A stretch of 64,000 nucleotides of DNA from Chrysoperla carnea (taxonomy: Eukaryota; Arthropoda; Insecta; Neuroptera; Chrysopidae), in NCBI RefSeq assembly GCF_905475395.1, contig NC_058341.1, positions 59,713,501-59,777,500 on the forward strand, given 5' to 3'. The notes below the pieces were generated by a model. That model had not been told where the DNA came from and did no database searches. It saw only the letters and a list, made by a program, of their open reading frames with translations. Made by a program: the position numbers and the translations under genes. Shown one piece after another: positions 12,301 through 24,978 of the stretch; positions within the stretch are counted from its first letter, which is position 1, and every line of letters starts with the position of its first letter.

Positions 12301-13705
12301 TAGAAAATATTGGCACTAATTATATAAAATATTTGCAAGTCGAGAATGATTGTATTATAATTATTGAAATTACATTAAATAATTGGGCTCTAGCTTCAGG
12401 CGGTATTAAGAGAAGGGGTTTTTCTGGTGGTTCTGAGAGTAATTTTTTCAGGAATGTGTTTTAATTTTTAGGAGATGTTCTCTAATGAGATTTGAGGGCT
12501 TTACTTAAAATTGCATGTAATCTTCTGTGATTTTTACTTAAATTTGCGTTTACCAACCCCTTAGGGAAGAATAACGATGCAAGTAAGTGGATTGCGAATT
12601 TGTTCTCTGATTGCTACAAATAGAAATACTTTTAATTAATGTAATTTTCTTTTCTCATTTAAAGACAAATAAATGCTCTATCTAAAGAATATTAGCTTTC
12701 ATATTTAAAACATGGTATGGTTTGAAAGGGAAAAGTGTACACAGTTGCCCCGAAACACTCTACTATAGAGTAATAAATTTCAAACAAAATAGCATCAAAA
12801 AAATTTGTCCAAATTTTCGATCTAAACAATAACTGGTGGAAACGCAATTAAATTATGTACTATATCAGTTCCTACTATACTATATACATTTATTTGCGCT
12901 CCCACCATATTTATTAAACTATGCATTTAAGATATTCTTATATTTTGGAAATATTTTATATAGCAAAAGATTTGAAATAAAACGTGTTTTTTTTTTTGAA
13001 AATTGTATTTGTTTTACAAAATAAGTTCTTATTAAGTTCTCAGTTTCCATTTCGTATTACAGAAAAATTAGAATAACTTTAGAGACATTAAAAAAAATTG
13101 GATTGAAAATGGAAATTCTAAATCTAATTAAGAAATTTCAAATTAGTAAAAGTTCCATAAACAAGAAAACAATAATATCCTTCCAAAAACTGTGCTAAGC
13201 GCTCTATTATTTTATTGAAACAACAACTTATGGAATAAAATAGTAGCCAAAAAATGTCCCTCGTTACATAAAATCGAGAAATCAATATTATTAACACTGC
13301 CTATGATGTTTGGAATGCAATATCTAGAACTATTCAAAAAAAATCCTATTAGATTTCGAGATATACAGGCATTCTATATTCGACTAACACTCTAGTGAGC
13401 TTTAGAGCAAAAACTTGAAATTATCATAAGATGCTAATGAGTCTTAAAATGTTTATGTTCCTGCCGTATTGAAATCTTTAATCATTTAGTGCGAACTCTA
13501 GCTTTATTTTTTCTTATTCTCAGTTTAAACGTACTAGGGTTAAAGCGGTCAAAAAAGTAGGGATGTTAAATTTTTTATACGATATATACAAAATATATCA
13601 GAGTATAATTGGTCGATTATAGAATAATTTATTTCCAAGTTTGTAATGGTTAGAAATATTACTGCTACAAAGAAAATTTTGGTATAGATATTCATAAAAT
13701 AGCTG
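12301..13705. other. Intergenic, no gene seen
   Basis: AT-rich sequence. Small frames at 12216-12464 (overlapping the mariner remnant) and 12836-13024 lack any protein feature I recognise. Confidence 0.5.
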
Positions 13706-14356
13706 AATTAGCCTTTCAGTTAACCTATTCTTCTGTCTACCGATCCGCTTCTCTGTCTGTAGCAAGATAACTCAAAAACGAACAAGCTACATAGGCTCAA
13801 TAGGTTCATAGCGTAAACGTTATTTTAAGTTCGTAAACGAGCAGCATAGGTCAATCGAGTCATGAGTTCATAGAAGACGACGAAGTTTAAAAACAAACCA
13901 TATTCCTTATAAAAATAACAAATTTTCTTTGAAACTTTTTTTTTTTTTTGTTAACATAATTGCTTTCTCATGAGGGTGCAAATTAGGGCATATTTTTAAT
14001 TTTCATTTTAACCAAAACTTTATAAGATTGAATTAGCCTTCCAGTTAGCCTATTCTTCTGTCTACCGATCCGCTTGTCTGTCTGTAGCAAGATAACTCAA
14101 AAACGAAACAAGGTATATAGGCTCAATAGATTTATAGCGTAAACGTAACTTTAAGTTCGTAAACGAACAACATAGGTCAATCGAGTCATGAGTTCATAGA
14201 AGACAAAGAAGTTTAAAAACAAACCATATTCCTTATAAAAATAACAAATTTTCTTTGAAACATTTTTTTTTTTGTTAACATAATAATTGTTTTCTCATGA
14301 GGGTGCAAATTAGCGCATATTTTTAATTTTCATTTTAACCAAAACTTTATAAGATT
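13706..14356. repeat. Tandem duplication, two ~325-bp units
   Basis: Unit 1 (13706-14030) and unit 2 (14031-14356) are head-to-tail copies with few differences. Both start 'aattagcctt' and end 'aaaactttataagattg'. The content is a diverged relative of family A: it keeps 'gataactcaaaaacga', 'cataggtcaatcgag', 'ccttataaaaataacaaatt' and 'ctcatgagggtgcaaatta'. No coding frame is seen. Confidence 0.93.
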
Positions 14357-16145
14357 GCAAATATATAGGTAACTTCAAATAGTGAGTGTATTGAATGTAA
14401 TTTCATACTTAACGGATAATATTAATGGAGTTCAAAAAGTCAACATTCGGGGTACCTTTTATTTCGAAAATTTAAACGGTATTTCAACTATTATTTATTT
14501 TCACCAGTTACATCTTCTTCATTGACTTACTTTTGTAACGTAATTTTTGACTAAATCCAACTGTTTTCTGTAGTGAATGAATGTACCGTTCTTGTAATAA
14601 AATTTGTCCTAAATATATGATTCATATCATTTAGTCCAGTCATTATGCTGCATCTATAAGTGGAAAATTATTACTTCATAAAATCATAAAAATTCGTCAA
14701 ATTGAAGAAGAGGTGGCTTCCATTAGATAAGCGAGGAAAACCATGATATAACCGTAACCATAATCATACTTATATATTGATATATATCAAAATTTTACAA
14801 AAATATAAGATTTTCGAGAAAATCATGATTTAAATTTTTGTCTGGTAATTTGTAGGTACTAAAAAATATAAAAATTCAAAGTATATTTTTACAATCAAGT
14901 ATGTAATCAAATTATGTGAAATTCGGGCAAAACAAAAAAATTTTAGTTTTTAATCATGATATTATCCAAAAAGATTGCAGATTTGTAAAAAATACGATAG
15001 AACTTTTTTCAGTAAATTTTGCTCCTCATGTTAAATTTATATAGTTAATAACAGCTCGGTCACGTATATTACTGCGGCTCAGACTACCGCGCCATAGCCT
15101 TCTCTACCCCTGTCCTCACTTGTTTCCCCCTTTGTTCTCAATTTCATGGTTTTTAATTTTTTGGTACAGAATCTTCATTTTTAAAAGATAAATTATAGAC
15201 CATGTTATTTGCTGACAATATAACATTCCTTAGGGGAAGGAATTTTTAAAATCGGTTAAGTTGTGGATTCAAAAATTTCATCCTCTAATCCCCTCCTCTT
15301 ACACGGGGGTAGGTAAAAAAAAAACAATCTTATTATTTAAATTGTACCAAATCACAAATGGTTAAGAAATATGATCAAAATCGGTTCCGTGGTTTTGGAG
15401 TTCATCCCGAACAAACATGTGATAAGATATTATGTTTTACTTATTATACTTTTACTTTACTTACATTAGATATTATGTGATACGTTTTGGAGTAAAGCTC
15501 TTATTTTTTTAGGGAAAATTTCACGCATTTTTATGGTTTTATGAAGTACTAACTCTAACTCTCCCACTTGTAAAGATTTTCAAAAACCAACTTCATTTTT
15601 CTACACATGCAATGAGAATTCTTTGAAAAAAATTTGTGAGAGGTCAGGATCTTTTTTATTTTTGAATGACTGGTCTAAGAGTCAAAGATAGTATAAATAA
15701 TTTCACTTTTAATCGTGATTAGAGTTAATTGATTTAACATGATATTTTCATGTTATTTTAATTATTGTTCACAGTATGAAATCACCTTGATATAATAATA
15801 CTTTATTTATATTAATGTAAATAAAATAAAAATTAAGTGAGAACCAATCCTTCATACTATCTTATTGATTATTATTATATTATATTATTGTAAAAGAATT
15901 ATTATTGCAACTCAATAAGTAAGTCATCATTACTCAACAACTTTTTATCAAACAAAAAAAAATAATGAAACCCGTTAAGAAAACAAAAACTATATCGGTA
16001 AATAAATTGTTACACTATAACGGTCTATCAATACAATAAATATTGTGGTTGTTAAGAAAAGTGTTGGTGATAAGTTAGTGTGAAGATTTTGTCCTATATC
16101 AAATACATGGATACCTCAACCATAGCCATAGGATCCCGGATCACT
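14357..16145. other. Intergenic, no gene seen
   Basis: No gene is supported. About 15040-15430 contains dispersed-repeat-like sequence ('aaaatcggttaagttgtgga', 'aaaatcggttccgtggtttt') of a type that also appears near 18180 and 63700. The remainder is AT-rich. Confidence 0.5.
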
Positions 16146-16494
16146 ATACCGTGTGTGTTTGAAGCATCTAGGGATAGAATTATGTCTGTAGTATGACTGA
16201 ATACAGAATACATTCATTTAGTAATGCATCTAAAAGAGAGATATTATATACATGCATTGAATTACTTGGAAGACACTTGGAGGTGGGAGTTTTTTAGTTA
16301 CAGATAACTAGTAAGTTCGTCACTCTCTGTATGCATACAACAGCTTGTCCTATCGTATCTGTTTATCGTATCTGTAGTCTTACAATACATTAATAATACC
16401 TCTCTTTTAGATGCATTACTAAACGAATGTATTCTGTATTCAGTCATACTACAGACATAATTCTATCCCAAGATGCTTCAAACACACACGGTAT
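16146..16494. repeat. Family E foldback element, copy 2
   Basis: Inverted arms of about 102 bp (16146-16247 and 16393-16494) contain 'gtgtgtttgaagcatctagg', 'gtagtatgactgaatacaga' and 'taatgcatctaaaagagag'. The roughly 145-bp centre shares 'ttggaggtgggagtttt' with the centre of the 59115-59445 element. The two are members of one family whose outer arms have diverged. Confidence 0.9.
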
Positions 16495-18295
16495 ATATGG
16501 AGAATGGCTTTCGTTCAAATGTCACCAGAATTTGAGATGTATTCTTCTTGTCATTCTGAACAAATGTATCCAGATATTCTATGTCAAAGTTCCAGATTTT
16601 CATTGAATGTCAAGAGGTGGTGTTGTATTTACCAAATACAATCACAAAATTTATGCCTTAAAGGATGACAGAAATGAATCGGTTTCTGTCAAGGTATCAG
16701 ATGAAGTAATCCTACATTCTTAGAGTCTCAATCTCTGTATGTAAAATGCAAAAATCAGCAATCATATAAGCTATAATAGTATTTTTAGAGGTAGGTATCT
16801 CTACAGATTCTAATGAAATTGAGACACACTAGCTAGTATTGAAAAGATCTTTCCATACCAAAGCCTTATGGGAGTATTCTGGTCTAAAAGCCTAAATAGT
16901 AGGCATTTTTCAAACTAAGATAAGCCATTTTTTCGTATAATATTTATTGAAATTTTAAAAATATAATAAATTGTAAAAAAAAAATTAAAAATTCTCGAAT
17001 TATGGTGAAGTGGGGGCTACAAAAACAACACGGCATCCTGGTTGACACGATATCTAGCTCTTTTAGTGATCCGAAACAAAAAAATTTTAAAAATTCACAA
17101 CTTTAGAATTTTTTTTTAAGTTGAAATTTTTTTAAATCGAAGGTTCAGATAATAGAGAGAGTTATAAAGAAGATTTTCACCAAATTTGAAAGAAATCGGT
17201 CTAGAAGTACTTATAATATATCATGTCAACCACCTCGAAAAGTGTAGTGTCAAGAAAAAACGCATTTCAAGTTTGATAGCCAATTCCGGTAGAGTAGCTC
17301 GGAAGTAACATTAGCTACTCACTTTGGATTATTTAGCGATCCCAGATCCATACATTGGGCCTTCTTCTACTTCATATGCAATGTCTTGCATATACTGACT
17401 GAGCGGTTTTGCCTTCTTTTAAAACAGCAATATCTCCGAAAATTATTAAAATTTTGAAAAAAACGTTAGAGGACATATTCTTAAGAGTCTAACCTTTAAA
17501 ATTTCTAGACGAGAACACTGCCTTAAAGGGTAAATTTGATAATTTTCTACATAAACCTTTTTTTACACAGATACTGTTTTGCTAAAGTCATGCAATCATT
17601 ATAATGGAGACATGATTTTTTTCTTTAATTTAAATAATTGCAGCATATTATGGATATTGTTAAGTGGTTTTTTAAAAATAAGTCAATTATCAAGCGATCA
17701 CATCTGCTGAGTCACTATGAATTTTATTACCTTTCTTTAGTGATACATCTATTTTATCTGCTTATGTAAAAAAACGACGTAAACAACAACAAAAAAAAAC
17801 ATTATTTTTGTCATTGTTTCGTTTTGATACGGCTTTGTTAAAAATATAAAGAAAAAATTATTTATGGTAATTTTGGTCATTCAATTTTATGTTAAGTGCA
17901 CACCTTTCTTTCAACAAATTTAAAATGCTCGACGATTTTTATCTACAAATCAATTTTGTATTTAAATTATTAAACTGAACATCAATCGATTAAAAAACGG
18001 AGGCTCAAAAAATATTTGAAAAATCTACTATAACATGTGAAATCAGTAGAAATACAGAGTTATTACAAAAAATTAACCGCATTTCGAAGCCTTGTGTATT
18101 TTATCGGGGTTAATAATAGAGATAAAAACTATTCTATGTTTTAAGTCGGACCAAATTAGAAATAGTTATATGAAATTTAACAAAATCGGTCCAGTAATTT
18201 CGGAGTTTATCCCGAAAAAACTAAGGACACAAGATTTTAATATATATTGTAGATGTTAGTATTTTTGTATTGCGGCTTTTATAACAAAGTGAAAT
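16495..18295. other. Intergenic, no gene supported
   Basis: A 55-codon plus-strand frame starts near 16506 (MAFVQMSPEF...) but has no recognisable domain. 17030-17570 reads like a decayed transposon, with phrases such as 'aaatcggtctagaagtactt'. The rest is AT-rich. Confidence 0.45.
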
Positions 18296-18841
18296 AATTT
18301 TTATACTATGTATATATGAAATATATATAGTATATTAAGTTTAGTCCCAAGTTTGTAACGCTTAAAAATAATGATGCTAGGAAAAAAATTTTGTCATAGG
18401 TGTTCATAAAATCATCTAATTAGTCCATTTCCGGTTGTCCGTCCGTCTGTGGACACGATAACTCAAAAACGAAAAAATATATCAAGCTGAAATTTTTACA
18501 GCGTACTCAGGACGTAAAAAGTGAAGTCAAGTTCGTAAATGAGCATCATAGGTCAATTGGGTCTTGCGTCCGTAGGACCCATCTTGTAAACCGTTAGAGA
18601 TAGAACAAAAGTTTAAACATAAAAAATGTTCCTTATCAAAAATTAAACAACTTTTGTTTGAAACATTTTTTCGTAAACATCACTGTTTACCCGTGAGGGC
18701 GCCAATTAGGCGGAAATTTTATAATATGTACTATACTTGATTATTAGTTATGTATGTGTCACATGTTTGTATGTGTTATGTGATAAAGATAGCAACACTG
18801 ACTATGCATGGTATTTCAACAATTAACTCAGTCAATTGTTT
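18296..18841 (-). repeat. Family A interspersed repeat, copy 2
   Basis: A nearly full-length reverse-strand copy of the 6469-7003 element. Read on the plus strand it begins with the AT-rich end and 'tagtcccaagtttgtaacgc', and ends at 'aacaattaactcagtcaatt'. The 89-codon frame at 18750-19019 overlaps its end and is not considered a gene. Confidence 0.9.
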
Positions 18842-19896
18842 GTTTTCACTTGTTATAATATACAAAATATACATTTTATATTCAAAATTACTTTTCTTTT
18901 CCTGGTGCCCCCTTTTCGATTATTTCCTAGGCTTGTGCCTAGTGTACCTTTGGTACTATAAATCCATCACTGCATTAAGTATTAGTAAGACTAATTACTT
19001 ACTAAAACAATATTTTTAATTAAAGATAATTGAAAAAATACACTCACACCAGGACTCGAATCCGAACCTCTTCGATTCATGCCAAACTTATCAAATTCGA
19101 CTATAAATGTTCTAGGCACAGATTGTAATTTTTTCAACAGATCGAGTTTTTATTTTTGTTTGTTTGTCAACATTAATTCATTTATTTATTATTTATGTTT
19201 TTTTCACTAACTTGTATACTATTTTAAACGTCAAAGCCTTTTGGTTATATAATTGATGTTTATTTATGATACAATGGAGTAAACTATAAAGGCAGTATAG
19301 TATTTATTACTAATACTGAAAACAGTATTTATTACCTACTAATCGACAGACTTTTAATCACCTGCCAACCAAATTGTAATATTCATTGTTTTAAAGCTTC
19401 TTAAGCCAAGGCTCTTTGATTTCGCACTTTATTCTAAAAAATAAATCTTTAACCTTCTGTATCTCGGTAATAAATTACTTTCGGATATATGTAAGCTTTC
19501 TGCTTATTCTGAGGTAGGGAACACAGGCATAAAATAGTGCCGTGCAACTTTGAGATATTATTTAGTAAAGGTACGAATTTTTCTTATATTTCGATATACC
19601 TACACTATAAATTTCAACCCAATGTTTAAATCAAATTCATTCAGGAAAGAACAATTTTCTTGCTATTGATTATAGAAAGTTTTCATTATCTTCTGTTGTT
19701 ACAATCTCATTTGCATATCCACGTAAAACAATTGTGGGTTTTTAATCTCATATTTTCATTCCTAATAATAACGGTATAGGGTTTAGATAGAAAGATTTTA
19801 ATGTAGTAAGCATAAAAAAATCAGTGAAATTTTTATTTACCTATTAAATTCAAAAAGGCTTATGACAATCAATTTCTTCAAAATCAATAAAATAAG
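18842..19896. other. Intergenic, no gene seen
   Basis: AT-rich sequence with no coding frame, RNA gene or repeated element that I can support. Confidence 0.5.
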
Positions 19897-20164
19897 TATA
19901 GTGGATCCTCGGTAATTCGGCTCCTGGTTAATTCCTCTTTACCCTTTGTAATCCGAACTTTTTTCTTTATTAAAAGATGGTAAATAGAAACCTATTATTG
20001 AATATAACATATATAGAATCTTATCATTGAATTTGTGATTTGTTGGATTACAAGGTAGATACTTGTAAAAAATTCTGGACTATATAGGCGATGTTAGGTA
20101 ACACTCTATAATCCGACAAATTCGATAGTAACCGAGGTTCAACGATAACCGGGGGTCAACTATA
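19897..20164. mobile_element. pogo/Tigger-like MITE
   Basis: The ends are inverted: the left end reads 'tatagtggatcctcggtaat' and the right end reads 'gataaccgggggtcaactata', whose complement begins TATAGTTGACCCCCGGT. The element starts and ends with TA, the usual target of this superfamily. The 'CCTCGGTAA' type terminus is characteristic of pogo/Tigger elements. At about 268 bp with no transposase frame, it is non-autonomous. Confidence 0.7.
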
Positions 20165-20170
20165 ATCAAT

Positions 20171-20420
20171 TCATAGTATAACAAAAAATAGCTTCCCTCT
20201 ATCTGTCCCCATGCCCCTATCTATGCTCAGATCTTTAAAACTACGTAACGAATTTTGATGGCGGTTTTTCTTATAATTAGAGTGATTTAAGAGGAAGGTT
20301 TTTATGTATAATAATTACATAATATAGTAGAGAAACACTGATAATTTTAGATAACATGATAATTTTAGTGACGGCATATGAAGTGAAGGTATCCCAGCAA
20401 AGCGGGTAGTTCACAGCTAG
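20171..20420 (+). mobile_element. Non-autonomous Helitron-like element
   Basis: The 3' end has a short GC-rich hairpin ('ccc'-'agcaaagc'-'ggg') about 10 nt before CTAG (20417-20420), which is followed by T, as expected for Helitron termini inserted between A and T. The 5' part matches 3775-3910. The interior is short and has no Rep/helicase coding sequence. It lies six bases after the pogo-like element. Confidence 0.65.
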
Positions 20421-21699
20421 TATGCTAATATTTGCTATTGCATTTTTCAATTTTGAAATATATTAGTACCTATTTTGATATTTATACCTTGCTTTTTGAT
20501 CCACCAAAATCTTGAATATTTCATGAGAATTTCCTTTAAGGTATTTCCAACATGCACTTGTCAACCGATTTTTTTCACAGGCTAAGAATAATGTTAGCTG
20601 TGAGTCCGAAGTGGAAGAATTTTTGGTCCTTTAAATCGCAGAATAATCAGCTGCAAAATTCGCGATTTCCACATTCAAAACATGTAAAACTCATTATCCT
20701 CCCAGCTATTTTTTACGATATTACAAAATTCTCTCGACAGAATTGAAAAAAAAAAGAAAAAGTAAGAGTTAAATGAAATGTTTTTAGAGCAAAATTTTAA
20801 AATAATTTTTAGTTATTAATTTTCTTTTTCGAGATATTAATTTTGACGTAAATTGGTCCAAATTGGAAATATTGACATTTAATAGCTTAGGGATTTAATA
20901 GTAAGAACCTATCTAAGTTCTAAATTTCTCATAAAAATCTGTCGAAAAAAATTTTACCATATCTTTAGTACCTAAAAGAACTGCAAATATACCATGCTGG
21001 AATAGTTAGAATATAAATATTTAAAATTTTAACTGAATTTGACAAAATTTTTCAATTTTCTATTCATTTAAAATTTTAAAATTTTTCCACACTGTTTCCT
21101 TATGAACAACGCACATAGCAAAAACAGGGTGGTGATTTAACGTCGTTAATAAGAAATACATTACCTATCTAAGCTTTTGGTTGATACAAATGACATTCAT
21201 TTAACCAAAGAAAATATTTGCCACATCTTCAGTCAGTGAACATTAGTTTTTCTAAATTAATCCTAAGAAAATTACTCTTGTTGTAAAAAATTGAAAATTA
21301 ACCCCAAATTGATATTTTAAAATGAAAATTTGTCTGAAAATTGAGTTAATCTTAAGAAAGTGGCTTGTATTACTAGTTTTTACTTCTCCACGCCGGCTCC
21401 AGGTTTCTGCTCTTTTATGTAAATATTTCTTATGTTCAAAAACATGAAAAGACAGAATTCACAATTCCAGTAATAAAATTAATTTTTTGTCTAAATGAAC
21501 TCCTAGTTACGGTTTCTGGTTTCTAGATCTTATTTATTTCTCGAGGCACGAAAATTCTCGACCAGGATTGCTCGAGTTTCTCGAGTATGTGGAGAAATAT
21601 TGAGATTTAGAATAAAACACGATATTACTTTCAAATTTTTGTTTTATTTCGAATTGGATTGATAGATGAGCTCAATTAAATCAAATGGTAAATTTTTAG
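20421..21699. other. Intergenic, no gene seen
   Basis: AT-rich sequence. The 64-codon frame at 20552-20746 has no recognisable feature. Near 21540-21600, clusters of CTCGAG begin; they belong with the hAT-like remnant that follows. Confidence 0.5.
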
Positions 21700-22174
21700 T
21701 TACTCCAAATTTCCCTTTGCATTGAATTGAACAGTATCATTTTAAACACGCGGTTGCATAGTTTAGAGTTTCCCGATAACGAGAAAAACCCCCATTTTCT
21801 GTCGATGTTGGCTTAAAAGTCATTAAAGCTTTGTATATTTCTTCAAGAGTAGGCATTCGTTGTCCAGTAGACTCAAATTAACTAACCGTTAACTGAAATA
21901 ATTTTTTAATTTCAAGTTTCAGTATTAGTGTGACTGGTAATGTCATAGTTTCCGCTGTCTGAATTGCCTTTTAAGTTTAAGTTTAGTTTGACGTCTTCTT
22001 CATTATCTTGATTTGCGATGTCGGAATGTCTTTTGTGTGTATTTTTTCTTGCTTACTTAGTGCATGGAATTGATTCCTCCAGTTCTCGAGGCATTTAGTT
22101 CTTTTTTCCCGTCTCGGCTGAAAATAATTTCTCGAGAATTCTCGAGCAGAATCTCTACTCTTAGTATTACTCAT
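21700..22174 (-). pseudogene. Degenerate hAT-like transposase remnant
   Basis: On the minus strand around 21880-21750 a frame reads MPTLEEIYKAL followed by KPTSTENGGFS. This resembles the start of the hAT C-terminal dimerisation region, where 'PTS.E...FS' is typical, and it then breaks by frameshift and stops. Farther upstream on the minus strand a 63-codon frame (22174-21983) is rich in charged residues but carries no clear BED finger. Repeated CTCGAGAA motifs flank both parts. The assignment rests on a short motif only. Confidence 0.35.
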
Positions 22175-22361
22175 AGGAAATCAAATATCCAATCCAGCCA
22201 AATATTGATTTACGTAAATTTGTTGGTGCTTGCAACTTTTATACAATAATTTTCATTTGATTTAAAACACATGGAATCTTGTGTAATGTAGGCGTGGTAT
22301 AAGCTAAAGCAATTATCTGTCCAGCAGGGTGTCCAAGACACTCCTACATTTATCGCATATT

Positions 22362-22775
22362 ATACTTCACATATTATACGTATTCGCTCCGAGCGTGAAT
22401 TTCGTTTCCATGACAACGATACACTACTTTAATTATAGAATTAATGGATGCATATATAATTGTGTGGATTGCATTGAAAACTTACATTTAAAATTTAATA
22501 TTCTTGTTTCACAAATTTAAATAAATAATTACGATAATTAACATTTGAAAAATAATATTTGTACAATTTGATTTCTTATTTTCACAATTTTTAATGCATT
22601 AAGTTTAATTAATTAGTGTTTTTCAATCATTTTAATTTGACAGTTTCTATATCATTAACATGTAAATAATTGCAAATTAGTCATAACAGCCCACTTTATC
22701 TCCAAAATTTTTCACTTAAAGCGCTGGCATCGATTTTATTATCCCTACCATGACTACGCACACAACGAATAGTAT
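22362..22775 (+). repeat. Family F repeat, copy 1
   Basis: It is the inverted counterpart of 29559-29992, about 7 kb away. Shared blocks include 'aacgatacacta.tttaat', 'attttcacaatttttaatgc', 'aattaattagtgtttttcaa', 'attgcaaattagtcataaca' and 'ccctaccatgactacgcaca'. Similarity is continuous over about 415 bp. No coding sequence or terminal repeats are recognised. Confidence 0.88.
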
Positions 22776-24534
22776 ATTGCATAGCACACCCAGTTATATG
22801 TAGTATGATATCAACAACAAAAACTCGTATCGTACAACGATTTTAATAATTCATAATACCTAAATAAATTGCATTAAAAATATATAATTGTTTTTCATTT
22901 CAATTTAAAAAATATATTTCAAACAAACCGTTTATATCAGTGCTACCCTTATGGTCCGCACCATCAACTTGCCAAAATATGAAAAAAATTTAATAGTTGG
23001 ATAAATCTACCGGATTTTGATTTCGGAAAATTTTGAGAGAAGGCTTTTAAATTTTTTTAATAGGTTTCTTTCGTTTAAAAAATAAAATAAAAATTTTTGA
23101 GACAATTTATCTCTACATTGTTTTCTTTGGTGACGTTTTCTTATAAATATCTCTGGTTCTATTGATCGGATTGAGGCGAATAATAAATATTAGGCGAGTA
23201 TATTCATATTTCTGTTATGAATTGCTGCATCGCATTTCAGCATAAATCATAAAAGAAAGTTACCTACTTATATCAACGCCATCGGAATTGATTAAACTTA
23301 TTATTAAAATTTGTGTAGTAATTTTAGTGATAATCAATTTAATGTAATTATAATAATTAGTTAATTTTAAGAATAAATTTAATAAATCCTGATGTCGTTG
23401 ATGTCAGTAATTTTTTTTTATGAATTATTTATACTATAATTTTTATTGAAAGCATTCTTACTGGTACATAATCTATAAGTATATTTATTTTCTACATAAA
23501 ATCGTAATTTTTAATATGCAAAGAATTAATTTAATTAATATTTACAATATAATTAATGAATATGATTATCTATGATTATTATCTATGAATTTTGTTCTAA
23601 AATTATTCACTTCTTCAAATTCGTACTAAGAAAATTAATGTGTATAAGGCTTGAGCAAATCTCAAATCACGGTACTAAGGACTCGGTAAAAATTAAATAA
23701 TTAATTTTTTAAAAAAGTGCGAACGAGAAGAAGTTTTGGTATCATCTTGTCTCGGTCTTGTCGAATGTTTACTACCCAGCTCGCGTCGATCTCGGCCAAG
23801 GTAGAATGTTAACTTGCCTCGCCACGGCCGAGGTTAAATTTTTACCATTTTTGACTTAATTATCATGAGTGTATACACATATACAATATAATATATGGTA
23901 AAAAAAATGTTAGAAAATAAATGTCTTTAAAACACGCAATATAAGTTGCCTTTTCTCTAAATTTTTATGACTCCTGAAATGAAAGCAGTAAACTTAAAAA
24001 AAATTTGGTAACAAAATAAAATTATCCTCGTGAAATTTTTTGTTTACAAACATTATTGCAGTATAAACCACGACTTGATAAATGTTCAAAGAGATTGCTC
24101 AATTGCATACGTAAAATTTCTTATCAAAACTATGAAATCTATAAAAATGTAAGCAATATTTTTCATTTTTAGCGCAATACTCCACTAATGCTTAAATTGT
24201 TAATGGGTTTATATACATCAATTAATAAAACATAATAAATATAGAAATCTTGACATTCGTAGACAATTAACTTAATGAATTTTGAAGTGGTTGAAATATT
24301 ATGACTTATGAGATACACTAAATTCTATTAATTTTCTTCTTTGTTATGGACATAAACTTTGTTATATTTTATTACTGATATTATTTTTCTATTTAAAAAG
24401 AAGAAGAAAAAATTATATAATAATTCATTGAAGCAAAAACATAAGAAAATCATGTCATAAAGTATGTTATAAACAGAGAAATCCTCTTCTTATTCGTTGC
24501 AAATGATATTCTTTTTTGTTATTTTTATTATAGA
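22776..24534. other. Intergenic, no gene seen
   Basis: AT-rich. A small GC-richer island at 23720-23840 holds a diverged internal repeat of 'tctcggtcttgtcgaatgtt' / 'tctcggccaaggtagaatgt'. No coding frame is supported. Confidence 0.5.
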
Positions 24535-24978
24535 CTAGAGTGATACCCACCCGCTTCGCTGGGTTTAAAAGTAAATATTGATAAAGATTACTTTCGCTTA
24601 TCCCCTTTCTATAACTCTCGAAATAATGGTAAGGATTATTTTACACGTGTAAAATATATGTATGGTTTTCTATTTTTTTAAATGTATAATAGTCGTAATT
24701 ATTCATTGAGTAAATCAGAAAAGATGGTCTGAAATATTTTATATTGACTATTTTTACAGAAATCTGTAATTTATGGTAATGTCAAATTAAGTTAATTAAA
24801 AAATTTTTTTTTATTTTTAACAATATATTTTTATAAATTATATATCATGTGTTATTCTGGAGTATGAGCTATATTGCCGATTACGGTACAATTTCATTAA
24901 AAACCATTCGCTAGTTTTAGCGTGAAAACGTAATAAACAAACAAACATGGGTACTCTCGCATTTATAATATATAGAGA
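24535..24978 (-). mobile_element. Non-autonomous Helitron-like element
   Basis: The minus-strand counterpart of 58386-58815. On the minus strand it begins A|TCTCTATATATTATAAATGC and ends with the hairpin 'cccagcgaagcgggtggg', then 'tatcact' and CTAG|T. Both ends therefore fit a Helitron (5'-TC, 3'-hairpin-CTAG, inserted between A and T). The 81-codon frame at 24838-25083 is a by-product. No Rep/helicase is encoded. Confidence 0.75.

Noticed and set aside
16506-16672. Short frame beginning MAFVQMSPEF
   Set aside because: Only about 55 codons, no domain, no splice sites that extend it.
18750-19019. 89-codon plus-strand frame
   Set aside because: Begins inside family A copy 2 and is not conserved in other copies.
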